63,980 nucleotides of DNA, taken from Planktothrix sp. PCC 11201. Lineage in GTDB: Bacteria > Cyanobacteriota > Cyanobacteriia > Cyanobacteriales > Microcoleaceae. A program made the position numbers and the translations under genes. The notes below the pieces were generated by a model. It worked only from the letters and a program-made list of their open reading frames with translations. It did no database searches and had not been told where the DNA came from. Positions 1 through 8,571 of the stretch are shown here, in pieces; positions within the stretch are counted from its first letter, which is position 1, and every line of letters begins with the position of its first letter. The stretch is from contig NZ_LT797705.1 in assembly GCF_900009135.1 (NCBI RefSeq), positions 105,681 to 169,660 on the forward strand. Reading direction: 5' to 3'.

Positions 1-20
1 ATTGTTGTAGGTGTGTGAGC

Positions 21-464
21 TTAATCCATCTCAATTTCATGATCATCGATCCCGTCATCCAGTGTTAACGCATTTTGGGCAATGACCTTGTTTTGGCGAG
101 CTATCCGTTCGTTGCGGATGCCCCGATGTTTGGCTCGACGTTCTCGAATGGCATCAATATCATTCAGGCCATAAAGAGCTTGTGCAGCCCGCATCAGTTC
201 TTTTAAGGAAGTTGTGCCATAGTCTTCACGAAATTGAGCATTGTGGGTTTCCCAGTCAAAATCGTGGTTATTAAAACGGGCAGCACTCGCAAGCTCACGG
301 CCAGATTCTTCTCTTAAAACTTCTAGCACCATCAAACGTAGTTTTTCGTTATAGCTGATGCACTGGTCTAAAGCATTGGTATAAGTTTTTTGAGACTTTG
401 TGGTTTTAGCGGAATGGAACTTACGATTTTTAGAAGTTACAATCATTTTGATCTTCCCATTCAA
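21..464 (-). CDS. hypothetical protein, 147 aa
   Basis: I do not recognise a family. The protein is hydrophilic and mixed-charge, with a basic N-terminus (MNGKIKMIVTSKNRKFH) and an acidic C-terminus (DDGIDDHEIEMD), and has no membrane segment or enzyme motif that I can see. Two ATGs are possible: position 464 and residue 7 at position 446; neither has a clear Shine-Dalgarno. The strand and unknown-function character match its neighbour at 680-1372, with about 215 bases between them that hold two GCGATCGC octamers and no gene. A plasmid accessory or structural role is only a guess. The coding call rests on length and normal amino-acid composition. Confidence 0.6.
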   Translation of the reverse strand: MNGKIKMIVTSKNRKFHSAKTTKSQKTYTNALDQCISYNEKLRLMVLEVLREESGRELASAARFNNHDFDWETHNAQFREDYGTTSLKELMRAAQALYGLNDIDAIRERRAKHRGIRNERIARQNKVIAQNALTLDDGIDDHEIEMD

Positions 465-679
465 ATAATGTTCACACCCAAAGCAGCGATCGCTGTCTTC
501 TTATGTTCAATTTTAAAATTAAAGTTTTTTGTATGATAGCGATCGCTATTTTCGATTTGTTGAAAATTAATTTAAAATTTATCATTAAAAAAAATTACCC
601 TACCTTAAGGTAGAGTAATAGTCAAATGGATATGAAATGATAGGTACGCTTCATGAATTAAATCAGAGCAGAAAATTAG

Positions 680-1372
680 TTATTCTAAATCTTCCTCCTC
701 CTCCTCATCTTCATCATCTTCATCTTCATCTTCTTCGTCTTCTTCCTCAAAGTCATCGTCTTCTTCGTCTTCCAAATCTTCTGGTTCCTCATCATCATCA
801 TCTTCCAAATCATCAATATCATCATCATTGTTAGATTGCTCTTGCTGAAGATAACTATTGCGTTTGGCAAGGGATTCTTGATTGAATTTAACGAGGCTTT
901 TAATGGCTTCTTGAGGATCTAACTCGAAAACATCGTACAGTTTTGCCATAACCAAAGCTAAAGTTTCGATATCATGACGCAGGGCATCCGGTTGTCCGAA
1001 CAAAGTAGGGAACACTTCGTTATTCCAACGTTGCCAGTTCATGGTTTTGCCGCGTTTTTTCAATTGAGCAGCAATATCCAAACCGATCTTTTCTTTAATG
1101 GCATGACCGATTTTTGTTTGAAGACGTTTTTCGCGAAGTTGCAGCTTCACGCCAAACTTTTTAACAATGGTCGTTCTGACTCGCTCAAGCAGTGCGTTAG
1201 CTTGTTCTTCAACTGAAACAGCCGAACGACGGATTCCATTCCCATTGCTAGGAACAGGTAATCCGGTGCTTTTTGATTTAGGAGTCACACCGTTGGTTTT
1301 TCCATTGAAAGTTCCCGCGCCATTAGATGTGCGAGAGTTATTTTTATTCGTTGTAGTTACCATGAAGTTCAA
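680..1372 (-). CDS. hypothetical protein with long acidic C-terminal tail, 230 aa
   Basis: Residues 1-50 are low-complexity and rich in T, N, G and S. Residues 52-170 look like a folded helical domain (LLERVRTTIVKKFGVKLQLREKRLQTKIGHAIKEKIG, then an aromatic stretch MNWQRWNNEVFPTLFG). From about residue 182 to the end nearly every residue is Asp or Glu. Such polyacidic tails are known in nucleoprotein- or single-strand-binding proteins and DNA mimics, where they regulate DNA contact; applying that here is inference. The start may be 1372 or the ATG at residue 4 (1363). No family is recognised. The repetitive GAA/GAT tail creates spurious open frames on both strands. Confidence 0.65.
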   Translation of the reverse strand: MNFMVTTTNKNNSRTSNGAGTFNGKTNGVTPKSKSTGLPVPSNGNGIRRSAVSVEEQANALLERVRTTIVKKFGVKLQLREKRLQTKIGHAIKEKIGLDIAAQLKKRGKTMNWQRWNNEVFPTLFGQPDALRHDIETLALVMAKLYDVFELDPQEAIKSLVKFNQESLAKRNSYLQQEQSNNDDDIDDLEDDDDEEPEDLEDEEDDDFEEEDEEDEDEDDEDEEEEEDLE

Positions 1373-1618
1373 TTTAATTTAATTACTTCGTGGCAATCTG
1401 CGCCGCTAGGCGCTTTCAAATTTCCCAATTTATTATTAATGGTTAATTTAAAATTAATTAAAATTCTTTTCGATTTAATCATTAAATGATGGAGTTAAAA
1501 TATTCATCTAACTTAAGGAATAAAAGCTAAATCAGTTATATAGAGCAAGAGAGGGATGGGAAATACCGATTAAGAAAGCTTAATAGGAAATAGTCTGCTT
1601 AATACTTCCTAATATTTT

Positions 1619-3211
1619 ATGATCTATCCTTTTAAAAATTGGCTTTTCTTGGCAAACCGAGGAATCAAGATAGTGGGATTAGAATACTGTACAACGGATC
1701 GAGTCAGGATTTTAACTCACTTCTATGAATGGGGTCAAAATCTACAACTGCCTGTTTTATTTTGGAATTGTGGCTACCGATGTTTTCAGCAAGTTAGTTG
1801 TCAAGATAAAGGCGGGTGTCGGTTAGAGAATACTAATTTACAAGCCAACTCCGATCCGCTTTTAGATTTATTAGAAAATCAAACCGAAGGAATTTTTATT
1901 CTTGAGGGAATTTTAGAGTTATCAGGAGCAGATCTGACGGATAAACAGCGTGAATTTCAACTGGTTAATGCTTACTATGACTTATCAGAAAATAAGCATC
2001 GTCAGTTCTGGGTTTTATTGGAAAATAATATCAATTTACCTGCCAATTTACAACCTTTAATTCCTGTATTGAAAGCTCCTATTGCGGATCGCATTTGGGT
2101 CCAACAGAAAGTTGCTTCATTTTGTCGTGACACTTCCCCGATGCACGGGAAAAAAGATACTGCTATTCAAGAAAGTTTAGTGCGAGCTTGTCTAGGATTG
2201 GCACAAGGAGAAATTGAGTTAATTTTACAACAGAGTCTAGCATTTACTAACAGTTTTGAAGACCTAGCTGATTGGGTACTCAACTACAAAGTTAACAAAT
2301 TGCAAGGGCGAGGGTTAGAGTTAATTTCTGAACCGGATGTTGTGCAAGCCGGAGGGTTAGAATTGCTAGACGAGTTTCTCTCAAAAGTTGCTTCTTTACT
2401 CAATCCAGAAGCCGAGAAATATGGGCTTAGATTTCCCAAGGGGATGATTCTTTGGGGGCCACCTGGCACTGGGAAAAGTTTGAGTGCCAAGTTAGCCGCC
2501 AAGAAGATGGGAGTGCCTTTATTAGCTGCTGATTGGGGCGCAATTATTGGTTCCCCAAAGCCAGATTTGGCACTGCGCGAGTTGTTAGAATTGGCTCAAG
2601 CTTTAAGCCCAACAATTTTGTACTGGGATGATTTTGATAAAGGGTTTGCAGGTTGGAATTCTAATACGGATGGTGGAGTTTCAAGACGCTTATCGGGGAA
2701 ACTATTGACTTGGATGCAGGAGGTACAACAGCCGATTTACATGGTAGCAACGGTTAATCGATTGGGGATGTTACCCCCAGAATTAATTCGTCGCTTTGAT
2801 GATATTTTCTTCGTTGATTTACCCCATGAAGGAGCAATGTATGACATTTTTAACCTACATTTGCAAAAGTATTTCCCAGAGTTTCGCAATCCTTCCCAAT
2901 CTCTTTGGACAGATGAGGAATGGCGAATTTTGTTACGCGATTATCGGCTTTGCACCCCTGCTGAAATTGGTAATGCTGTTAAAAAATGTGCCGAGGAAAT
3001 TTACTATCGCAACTATCAGCAAGGGAAACAACCGGAACAATTAAAGATCACTTTAGAAGATTTACGACAGCAACGTGACCAATTTACGCCAGCTTTAATT
3101 CGAGATGAAGAACAGATTTTAGCAATTCGTAATCAAGCAACTTATGCCCGTCCGGTGGCGGGTGTAGATGTTTCAAAATTTGCGATTCCTCCTCAAGAAT
3201 TGTTTGGCTAG
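1619..3211 (+). CDS. AAA+ ATPase, Ycf46-like
   Basis: A 530-residue protein with a classical AAA+ module in the second half: Walker A GPPGTGKS near residues 279-286, Walker B ILYWDDFDKGF, sensor region MVATVNR and the arginine-finger-type segment PPELIRRFDDIFFVDLP. The N-terminal half resembles the Ycf46 group of cyanobacterial and plastid AAA proteins, with a RecA-like but Walker-less segment ending at KAPIADRIWVQQ. Family members are cytosolic remodelling ATPases of poorly defined substrate; one cyanobacterial Ycf46 has been linked to CO2 use. On this plasmid it follows a gene-poor 246-base stretch and stands alone on the plus strand, so the role cannot be read from context. ATP hydrolysis residues look intact. 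Confidence 0.85.
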   Translation: MIYPFKNWLFLANRGIKIVGLEYCTTDRVRILTHFYEWGQNLQLPVLFWNCGYRCFQQVSCQDKGGCRLENTNLQANSDPLLDLLENQTEGIFILEGILELSGADLTDKQREFQLVNAYYDLSENKHRQFWVLLENNINLPANLQPLIPVLKAPIADRIWVQQKVASFCRDTSPMHGKKDTAIQESLVRACLGLAQGEIELILQQSLAFTNSFEDLADWVLNYKVNKLQGRGLELISEPDVVQAGGLELLDEFLSKVASLLNPEAEKYGLRFPKGMILWGPPGTGKSLSAKLAAKKMGVPLLAADWGAIIGSPKPDLALRELLELAQALSPTILYWDDFDKGFAGWNSNTDGGVSRRLSGKLLTWMQEVQQPIYMVATVNRLGMLPPELIRRFDDIFFVDLPHEGAMYDIFNLHLQKYFPEFRNPSQSLWTDEEWRILLRDYRLCTPAEIGNAVKKCAEEIYYRNYQQGKQPEQLKITLEDLRQQRDQFTPALIRDEEQILAIRNQATYARPVAGVDVSKFAIPPQELFG

Positions 3212-3213
3212 GA

Positions 3214-3816
3214 TTACTCAAACAAACTCTTTTGTTGGTAGGTTGGGGTGGGTTTGCTTTGTTGTATAGTTCGGGAGAGAATCTGATGGCTGAAAGTCTT
3301 AGTCAATTCTTGAAGATTATACATTGAGTGGCTCAACTCCCCTAATGTAATCGATTGATAGCGTTGCACTTGTTCAGTATTATTCGGCTCGATATAATCT
3401 GGCAGTTCAATGATGTCTACAGGTTGGTAATCTAAGGTTTCAATATACTGGTTCCAGTGGATTCCAAATTGTTCAATATTCTTCTTAATTTGTTCGCTTA
3501 GGCAATCTAATTTCAGAGAAATCTGAAGGCGAGTTTCGTAGCTGGCTTTTTGCCAAAAAATCGAATTCACTAAATGTTTTCGAGCCGTCGCTAAGGTTGA
3601 AGCAAGTTCTAAATAAGCTAAGGCATCATATTTTGTAGGATGTTCTGGCCCAGCTTGGAGGAAGTTTTTAACTTGATGGTAAGCGCAGTGGATTAAAGCT
3701 TCATCAACGGTTCCATAAAACGGAATTGTGCGAGGGACAGGCATAAAATTTTTTCTCAACTTGTCCCTCTGAGTCCCCGTTATGGGGATGAAATGGAAAA
3801 TTTTCCATTTCAACAA
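3214..3816 (-). CDS. hypothetical protein, 174-200 aa
   Basis: Predicted mostly helical and soluble, with recognisable stretches TKYDALAYLELASTLATARKHLVNSIFWQKASYE and QLKLDC-like helices, and no known domain that I can name. The longest frame starts at 3816, but a second ATG at residue 27 (MPVPRTIPFYGTVDEALIHCAYHQ, about position 3738) looks like the more natural start because the first 26 residues are a non-conserved-looking basic leader. It is convergent with the AAA gene, with stop codons 2 bases apart. The conserved-looking N-terminal DEALIHCAYHQ could suggest a small helical binding protein; function is unknown. Confidence 0.6.
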   Translation of the reverse strand: MLKWKIFHFIPITGTQRDKLRKNFMPVPRTIPFYGTVDEALIHCAYHQVKNFLQAGPEHPTKYDALAYLELASTLATARKHLVNSIFWQKASYETRLQISLKLDCLSEQIKKNIEQFGIHWNQYIETLDYQPVDIIELPDYIEPNNTEQVQRYQSITLGELSHSMYNLQELTKTFSHQILSRTIQQSKPTPTYQQKSLFE

Positions 3817-3850
3817 CTTTCCGCTTTCTAAGCACAGTTTGTTGCAGAAA

Positions 3851-4207
3851 TTAATATTCGCTACTCTCCATTAAAGTCCCAACTCTCCAAGTGGTATTAA
3901 CATCTTCAGGAGTGTTGGCGCCAATTTCTTCTCCTTTAAGCCAAGCGGATTTCTCAAAATAATCAATTTTGAAAAAGTAGCGATCGCCGTCTAATTCTAA
4001 AGTCACAAAATCTCGTTCCCCGTAAGGGTCATTATCCGGTGAAAACGAGTTAAATTCTTTCAGCAATTGGAGAAGTTGTTGTTGCTGTTGGGGAGGTAGA
4101 AGCCCAACACTCCGAGATAAATGAATAGCTCCGACTTGTGAATTTTGAGACCGTAATTGATCATTAAGACGAGCAATTTGTTCAGATTTTGTTAAGGTGT
4201 CAGTCAT
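3851..4207 (-). CDS. DUF3768 family protein, 118 aa
   Basis: The core matches DUF3768: an N-terminal helix with the ARLNDQLR motif, then the family signature NDPYGERDFVTLELDGDRYFFKIDYFEKS (compare NDPxGExDF and KIDYYD in the family). DUF3768 proteins are small, frequent on plasmids and phage of proteobacteria and cyanobacteria, and of unknown function. I chose the ATG at 4207, not the frame's first ATG at 4387, because the family begins with this helix and the 60 upstream residues look like non-coding translation. The sequence is otherwise full length for the family (about 110-120 aa). Confidence 0.8.
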   Translation of the reverse strand: MTDTLTKSEQIARLNDQLRSQNSQVGAIHLSRSVGLLPPQQQQQLLQLLKEFNSFSPDNDPYGERDFVTLELDGDRYFFKIDYFEKSAWLKGEEIGANTPEDVNTTWRVGTLMESSEY

Positions 4208-4531
4208 ATTTTTTAAAACAATCTTCACCCTCAATCGGCGCGTTAGCGCGGAAGTTAGGTGAGATGAAGAGCTTCCCAACCCACAATAATCCCAGAAAAT
4301 GAACTGCGATCGCGTAGCCGCAGCCTGTCGGCATCGCTTAAACCCACCTATGTCTAAAAAAGGAAAAGAGGCAGACGGAAGGGACATGGTGGAAAATTTT
4401 CCACCATGTTCACCTCTGCTCGAATGATGTGGCTAATTTTGGACATCTGCAATTAAATTGACTCAAGGCGTTGAATATAGAAAAATCTAATTAATCTATA
4501 GAACCCCTCTAAAGTGTACATTTGCTCAGAA

Positions 4532-5317
4532 ATGACATATACGCTCTTAAGTCAAACTCAGCGGCAACGGGTCAGTGATGGAGCCGTAACCTCTCTATTG
4601 AGCGGTTGCGAATCCTCACCCTGGCAACTCGTGCTAATCTGGCCCCAATTGGGAGATTTCGATAGCTTGGAGTATGCTTGGTGGTTAAAAAAAGAAGCTG
4701 AACAACTGCAAGCACAAGGAATCGCAATCTGGGCCGTAGGAATTGGCGATCGCACTTCAGGACAACAATTCTGTGACTATACAGGATTTCCCCCAGATTG
4801 TTTATTTGTCGATCCCACCGCCGAACTGCACCGAACCCTGAATCTGTATTCCGGCTTATCCCTCAAACTCCCCGGTTTATCACCCGGTGCGAACGCTTGG
4901 TTTAACTTAATATTAATGTGTGCTGGAATGGGTAGCCCTGGTACTTTAGCCGAAGTATTCCGAGGCTATCGGGGTGATAAAAAAGCCCCTCAATTAATTG
5001 GGGATGAAGAAATTGTTCAAGCTCCTCCTTTACCCCCACTCAAAGGTTCATTCTTCAAACTAGCAGGAGGTCAAGGCTTTCAGCGCCCCTTTGAGTTAGC
5101 AACGTTGCGACTGCGAAATATGGGAGAAGTGCTAAGTCACTGGAAAAGTTACGTTCCCGATTCAGCTTATCTAACCCAACGAGGAGCCACTTTCTTATTT
5201 AATAGTCAAGGAGAATTACTCTATGAGCATCGAGACCGCGCCATTCTGGGCTTCGCTGCCGAGATGAGTAATCCGTTATCTTTTCTCACAGATTTAGTTA
5301 ATAATAAAAAAAAATAA
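4532..5317 (+). CDS. peroxiredoxin-like (AhpC/TSA, PRXL2-type) protein
   Basis: A thioredoxin-fold protein of the AhpC/TSA-like family common in cyanobacteria. Visible elements are the first strand (PWQLVLIWPQLGDFDSLEYAWWLKKEAEQL), the strand AIWAVGIGDRTSG, the segment FPPDCLFVDPTAELHRTLNLYSGL and the late strands GATFLFNSQGELLYEHRDRAILGFA. The usual peroxidatic CxxC or PxxxTxxC site is not present at the first strand (PQLGDFDS), so peroxidase activity is doubtful; a redox-related role follows only from the fold. A GTG 18 bases upstream (4514) is possible, but the family normally begins near TYTLLSQTQRQRVSDG, so the ATG at 4532 is preferred. Length is typical. Confidence 0.75.
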   Translation: MTYTLLSQTQRQRVSDGAVTSLLSGCESSPWQLVLIWPQLGDFDSLEYAWWLKKEAEQLQAQGIAIWAVGIGDRTSGQQFCDYTGFPPDCLFVDPTAELHRTLNLYSGLSLKLPGLSPGANAWFNLILMCAGMGSPGTLAEVFRGYRGDKKAPQLIGDEEIVQAPPLPPLKGSFFKLAGGQGFQRPFELATLRLRNMGEVLSHWKSYVPDSAYLTQRGATFLFNSQGELLYEHRDRAILGFAAEMSNPLSFLTDLVNNKKK

Positions 5318-5327
5318 AGCGCAAAAA

Positions 5328-7523
5328 CTATTTCCTCGGTGGCGAAGGCAAATTAGGAATAAAACTCTTGCCATCAATTAATCCTAATCCATTGGCTTCC
5401 AATCGCTGCCAACTGTCATACAAATCCGTTAAATTACTCGCCACCCGTCCCGATAAAAAATCCCGATCTGCCATTGAAGTTGCTTGATTCTTCAAACAAA
5501 TCCTCACCGCATAATTATAAATTGCCCAATCCTTACGAGTCAACTCACTCAACCCTTGGGACAACTCCCCATCTCTGACAGAAGGCAAACTTTCAGTCGA
5601 TGTTCCCAAAATTTGTTGCTCAAACTGTTGAAGAAACGCCTGAATTTCATTCTCAGCACACCGAAATAGAGAAACACAAACTCCTTTCGGAATCACAGTT
5701 GGTAAGGTTTCACGAGTATGAAATTCAAAAATCTCCAACAAATCCGCATCATGTAAAATAAAAATTCCTGAATCATTGGGTATTAAACCCGAATCCAGAT
5801 GTTCTAATTGGGGAAGAATCTCTTGAATTTCAATAGAATCTGAAAATTGATAAACCGTATAATTGGACGAATCTGGATACAGCGTGTGCTTCAACCAATT
5901 GATAAAATAAGCAGGAGATTTAAAATGAGCTTGAGGAAAACTAACTCTATTTTCAGCTTGAGAATTTGAAGATAAGGGTTTACAATTGTCAGGCTTTAGA
6001 GAAGGAGAAGCTGCGCCTCTCAATTGAGACGGTAACAACTCCTGAATCGAGCGCACATACAAACTTTGCAAACGCAACATTGTCCCCCCATCCGAAAAAA
6101 TCAAATCCCCCTTACCTAATAACCCCGTACAAAGCTTTCCCCATTCCTCCACATCCAAAATCACCGCGCCCGCCTTTGCACTTTGCAACCTCAACCCCAA
6201 CCGTACCCCCATATTCACCTTAATCTTCGTACTCACCACATCCGCCTTCGGGTACTGAGTAAACAACACCAAATGAATCCCCGCCGCCCTCGCTAAAGCA
6301 CCCAACCCCTCCACCAAAGCTTCAAACTGCTGCTTAACCTCCTTATCCTTCGTCAAATACTGAATTTCATCAATAAAACAAACAATCCGCGGCAACCGCA
6401 ACTGTGGCTCCACCTTCGGGTTATAATCCTCCAAATCATTCGCCCCCACCTGCTCAAACCGTTCATATCGTTTCTGTTGCTCGGCATCTAAATTCTCCAA
6501 CAAATTCAAAGCACTATCCGTATCCCGACAAACCGGATGCCATAACCAAGGCAAAGCATCAAATTCCTGTTTAGCAAACGTGACTCGTTTAACATCAATT
6601 AAACACACCTGAACCCGTTCAGGAGGATAGCGTAAAATCAAGCTGGCTAACATCGCCTTCTGTGCTTCCGACTTCCCCGAACCCGTTGCCCCACCCCCCA
6701 AAACATGACAAGTATTCGGGTTGGCTAATTCAATTTCCACCAATTGCCCATATAAATTTACCCCCATTGCCATCCGCACAGGTTCTTCATCGGGTAAAAC
6801 TCGATAAGAAATATAGTTTTCCAGAGGGCAAAACTGCCGTTCTAGTTCACTCAAATTCAGGTCAAACGCCACCCCTTGCGTCAAAGCATGAATTAAAGGC
6901 GGTTGCGATAAACCCAAAGCAATTTGAAGATCTCGTTCTCGATTTTTCAGGTCAGCCACCTTCACCTTCACTTGAGCATTCACCACAGGTTTGAGCACCA
7001 ACCGTTGAGTAGTCGGCCCTCGATGTCCCTCCACCCAATCACAAGGCAAATTGTAATGCAGTAACGCTTCAATTAAAGCTTGTCCTATAGGTGCTAAAGG
7101 ATGATTATTTGGGGGTAAGGTAACAGTGTTAGAAGCCGCAGGTTGTAAAGATTCAGTTGGATAAGAAGACTGTTCAAGCATCGCTTCCATCACCCGTTCC
7201 CGTTGAGTTTCTTGGTAATAGCGAGTCACCGCCAATTGATGTTGATAATCCTCCTCTTCCTGTTGCTCCTCAGCCCGTACCAAGGGTTCTAATTTACTAA
7301 TCCGAATGGCATGGGATAAACTTACCCCAGACAAAACAATACCACTGCCCGTTAACGCTAATTGCAGCACTTTTAAAGCCGTGGTATTTCTCGGTAAAAC
7401 AAACGGAGGAATAAATAATAGTAAACTCCCCAAAAACAAATACAGACCACTAATTTTATAAGCGGATTCCAGCGTTTGATTAATTAAGCGACTGCGGTAA
7501 TTCAGTTGTCGAGGTTGGAACAT
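5328..7523 (-). CDS. FtsK/SpoIIIE-type DNA translocase, membrane anchored
   Basis: A 731-residue P-loop ATPase of the FtsK/HerA superfamily. Two adjacent hydrophobic helices near residues 25-70 (ISGLYLFLGSLLLFIPPFV; VLQLALTGSGIVLSGVSL) should anchor it in the membrane. The motor follows: Walker A GGGATGSGKSEAQK near residues 272-286, the strand VQVCLIDVKRV, Walker B RIVCFIDEIQYL and the sensor LVLFTQYPKADV. The C-terminal part ends with a helical segment (ELTRKDWAIYNYAVRICLKNQ) that could be a DNA-binding module. Such pumps on plasmids act in conjugative transfer, partition or dimer resolution; no relaxase or conjugation genes are visible here, so the process is open. It is the best-supported backbone gene in the left part. 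Confidence 0.85.
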   Translation of the reverse strand: MFQPRQLNYRSRLINQTLESAYKISGLYLFLGSLLLFIPPFVLPRNTTALKVLQLALTGSGIVLSGVSLSHAIRISKLEPLVRAEEQQEEEDYQHQLAVTRYYQETQRERVMEAMLEQSSYPTESLQPAASNTVTLPPNNHPLAPIGQALIEALLHYNLPCDWVEGHRGPTTQRLVLKPVVNAQVKVKVADLKNRERDLQIALGLSQPPLIHALTQGVAFDLNLSELERQFCPLENYISYRVLPDEEPVRMAMGVNLYGQLVEIELANPNTCHVLGGGATGSGKSEAQKAMLASLILRYPPERVQVCLIDVKRVTFAKQEFDALPWLWHPVCRDTDSALNLLENLDAEQQKRYERFEQVGANDLEDYNPKVEPQLRLPRIVCFIDEIQYLTKDKEVKQQFEALVEGLGALARAAGIHLVLFTQYPKADVVSTKIKVNMGVRLGLRLQSAKAGAVILDVEEWGKLCTGLLGKGDLIFSDGGTMLRLQSLYVRSIQELLPSQLRGAASPSLKPDNCKPLSSNSQAENRVSFPQAHFKSPAYFINWLKHTLYPDSSNYTVYQFSDSIEIQEILPQLEHLDSGLIPNDSGIFILHDADLLEIFEFHTRETLPTVIPKGVCVSLFRCAENEIQAFLQQFEQQILGTSTESLPSVRDGELSQGLSELTRKDWAIYNYAVRICLKNQATSMADRDFLSGRVASNLTDLYDSWQRLEANGLGLIDGKSFIPNLPSPPRK

Positions 7524-7577
7524 AACAGCCTAAATCCTAACCCAAGATTAAACTTAAAAACGACTTTCCTTTTTTAA

Positions 7578-7882
7578 TTAGTTTTGAACCCACCGACTCA
7601 ACAGCCAGAGCAAAATCCCTATCACAGTAGATAAACCCGTAAAGATAAGAATTCCATAAAGTTCCATTAGTTCGATTTTCAGTATCTTAACCCAAGCATC
7701 ATCTCCAACCCAACCGACTATTTGAGCTAGGATAAATGCAATTAAAAAAAAACAGCGAGTGCCATCCCTGCTGTATTAAATTCACTCGCGATCGCTAATA
7801 TTAATGTTAAGCTAATACCCATCAGGAATAAATTAGCTCCGATTAAAAGTTGGCAAGGAAGTGAAGCTCGTTTCCAATTCAT
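7578..7882 (-). pseudogene. small membrane protein gene interrupted by a frameshift at an A9 tract
   Basis: From the ATG at 7882 the minus strand reads MNWKRASLPCQLLIGANLF..., a hydrophobic protein that hits TAA right after AVFF at a run of nine A (7744-7752 on the plus strand). Adding one base to the run (or removing two) continues the frame as LIAFILAQIVGWVGDDAW and a last hydrophobic helix GILIFTGLSTVIGILLWLL, ending at 7578 for about 101 residues and three membrane segments. The open downstream frame and matching hydrophobic character argue that this was one gene. It may be a true pseudogene, a site of transcriptional slippage, or a homopolymer sequencing error. It lies just upstream of the FtsK-like gene on the same strand. 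Confidence 0.6.
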
Positions 7883-7904
7883 CAAATATCCCTCGAAGAA
7901 AGTG

Positions 7905-8060
7905 CGTTAAGAGTGCGGTGTGCGAGGTGCGGAGTGCGGAGTGCAAAAGAAAGTGCGGAGTGCGTCAAGAGTGCGGAGTGCGGAGTGCGGAGTGCGGAGT
8001 ACGAAGAAAGTACGAAGTGCGAAGTGTGGACTATAGGGAAGGAGTAGAGACTCTGGTTAA
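7905..8060. repeat. heptamer tandem repeat, GTGCGGA-type, block 1
   Basis: Imperfect tandem units of GTGCGGA, with variants GTGCGTTAAGA, GTACGAA and GTGCGAA, fill this stretch. They resemble the short tandemly repeated repetitive (STRR) heptamers known in filamentous cyanobacteria. An apparent open frame across them is repeat translation (many VRSAEC units), not a gene. Confidence 0.85.
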
Positions 8061-8091
8061 AAGGTCATTGATTAGATGAACAAAGAATTCA

Positions 8092-8184
8092 CACCGCACC
8101 TCGCACTCTTAACGCACTCCGCACTTTCTTTTGCACTCCGCACTCTTAACGCACTCCGCACTTTCTTTTGCACTCCGCACTCTT
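8092..8184. repeat. heptamer tandem repeat, TCCGCAC-type, block 2 (inverted relative to block 1)
   Basis: The same unit as block 1 but in opposite orientation: CACCTCGCACTC, then TTAACGCACTCCGCAC repeated twice with the spacer TTTCTTTTG. Blocks 1 and 2 could therefore pair into a long stem around the short segment between them. The block ends next to the stop of the four-helix-bundle gene. Confidence 0.85.
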
Positions 8185-8195
8185 AAACCACTCTT

Positions 8196-8564
8196 TTAGG
8201 AAGAATCTTTGCGAAGGTAAGTGGTTAAACCTGCGATGAGGGAGATAGTTTCTTCAGCTTTTTTGTACAGTTTATCAAATTCATGTTGATTGATATAATT
8301 GACATCTAAGGCTACATAAAGTAAAGACTGAACTTCTGTTGCCGAACCTCTAGCTATATCTAAAAAATGAGCAAAGTCTTTATGACTTTTTCGGGTAAAT
8401 CCTTCTGCAATATTACTCATACAAGAAACAGAGGCACGGCAAATCTGGTTTTTCAATCCATAATCTTTACTCAACTCCCCAAAATTACAAATCTTGTAAA
8501 TTTCTCGAACTAATTCTCTAGCTTTCTGCCAAGCTTGTATATCCTCAAACCGTTTAATTCCCAT
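8196..8564 (-). CDS. four-helix bundle protein (S23/bAvd-like)
   Basis: A 122-residue protein matching the four-helix bundle / 23S rRNA intervening-sequence family: start (M)xxxRFEDIQAWQKARELVREIY, then SKDYGLKNQICRASVSCMSNIAEGFTRKSHKDFAHFLDIARGSATEVQSLL, the strongest part of the family signature, and a last helix EETISLIAGLTTYLR. Members form pentameric helical barrels; the best studied is Avd of diversity-generating retroelements, but most, like this one, stand alone and have no known role. The start codon ATG lies at the edge of the ISL3 element: its first base (8564) is the first base of the target duplication. The IS has therefore separated the gene from its original promoter. It is flanked by heptamer repeats. 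Confidence 0.88.
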   Translation of the reverse strand: MGIKRFEDIQAWQKARELVREIYKICNFGELSKDYGLKNQICRASVSCMSNIAEGFTRKSHKDFAHFLDIARGSATEVQSLLYVALDVNYINQHEFDKLYKKAEETISLIAGLTTYLRKDSS

Positions 8565-8571
8565 AATGTTT

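Noticed and set aside
637-870. Frames rich in His/Leu or Met/Lys opposite the acidic tail
   Set aside because: They are shadows of the GAA/GAT repeat coding for the Asp/Glu tail.
4208-4387. N-terminal extension of the DUF3768 protein
   Set aside because: The family starts at the later ATG; the extra part looks like non-coding translation.
7861-8079. Open frame of 72 codons rich in VRSAEC
   Set aside because: It is a translation of the heptamer repeats; no other coding sign.
8196-8564. Four-helix-bundle protein as Avd of a diversity-generating retroelement
   Set aside because: The only RT is 31 kb away next to cas1, and no template/variable repeat pair is seen.
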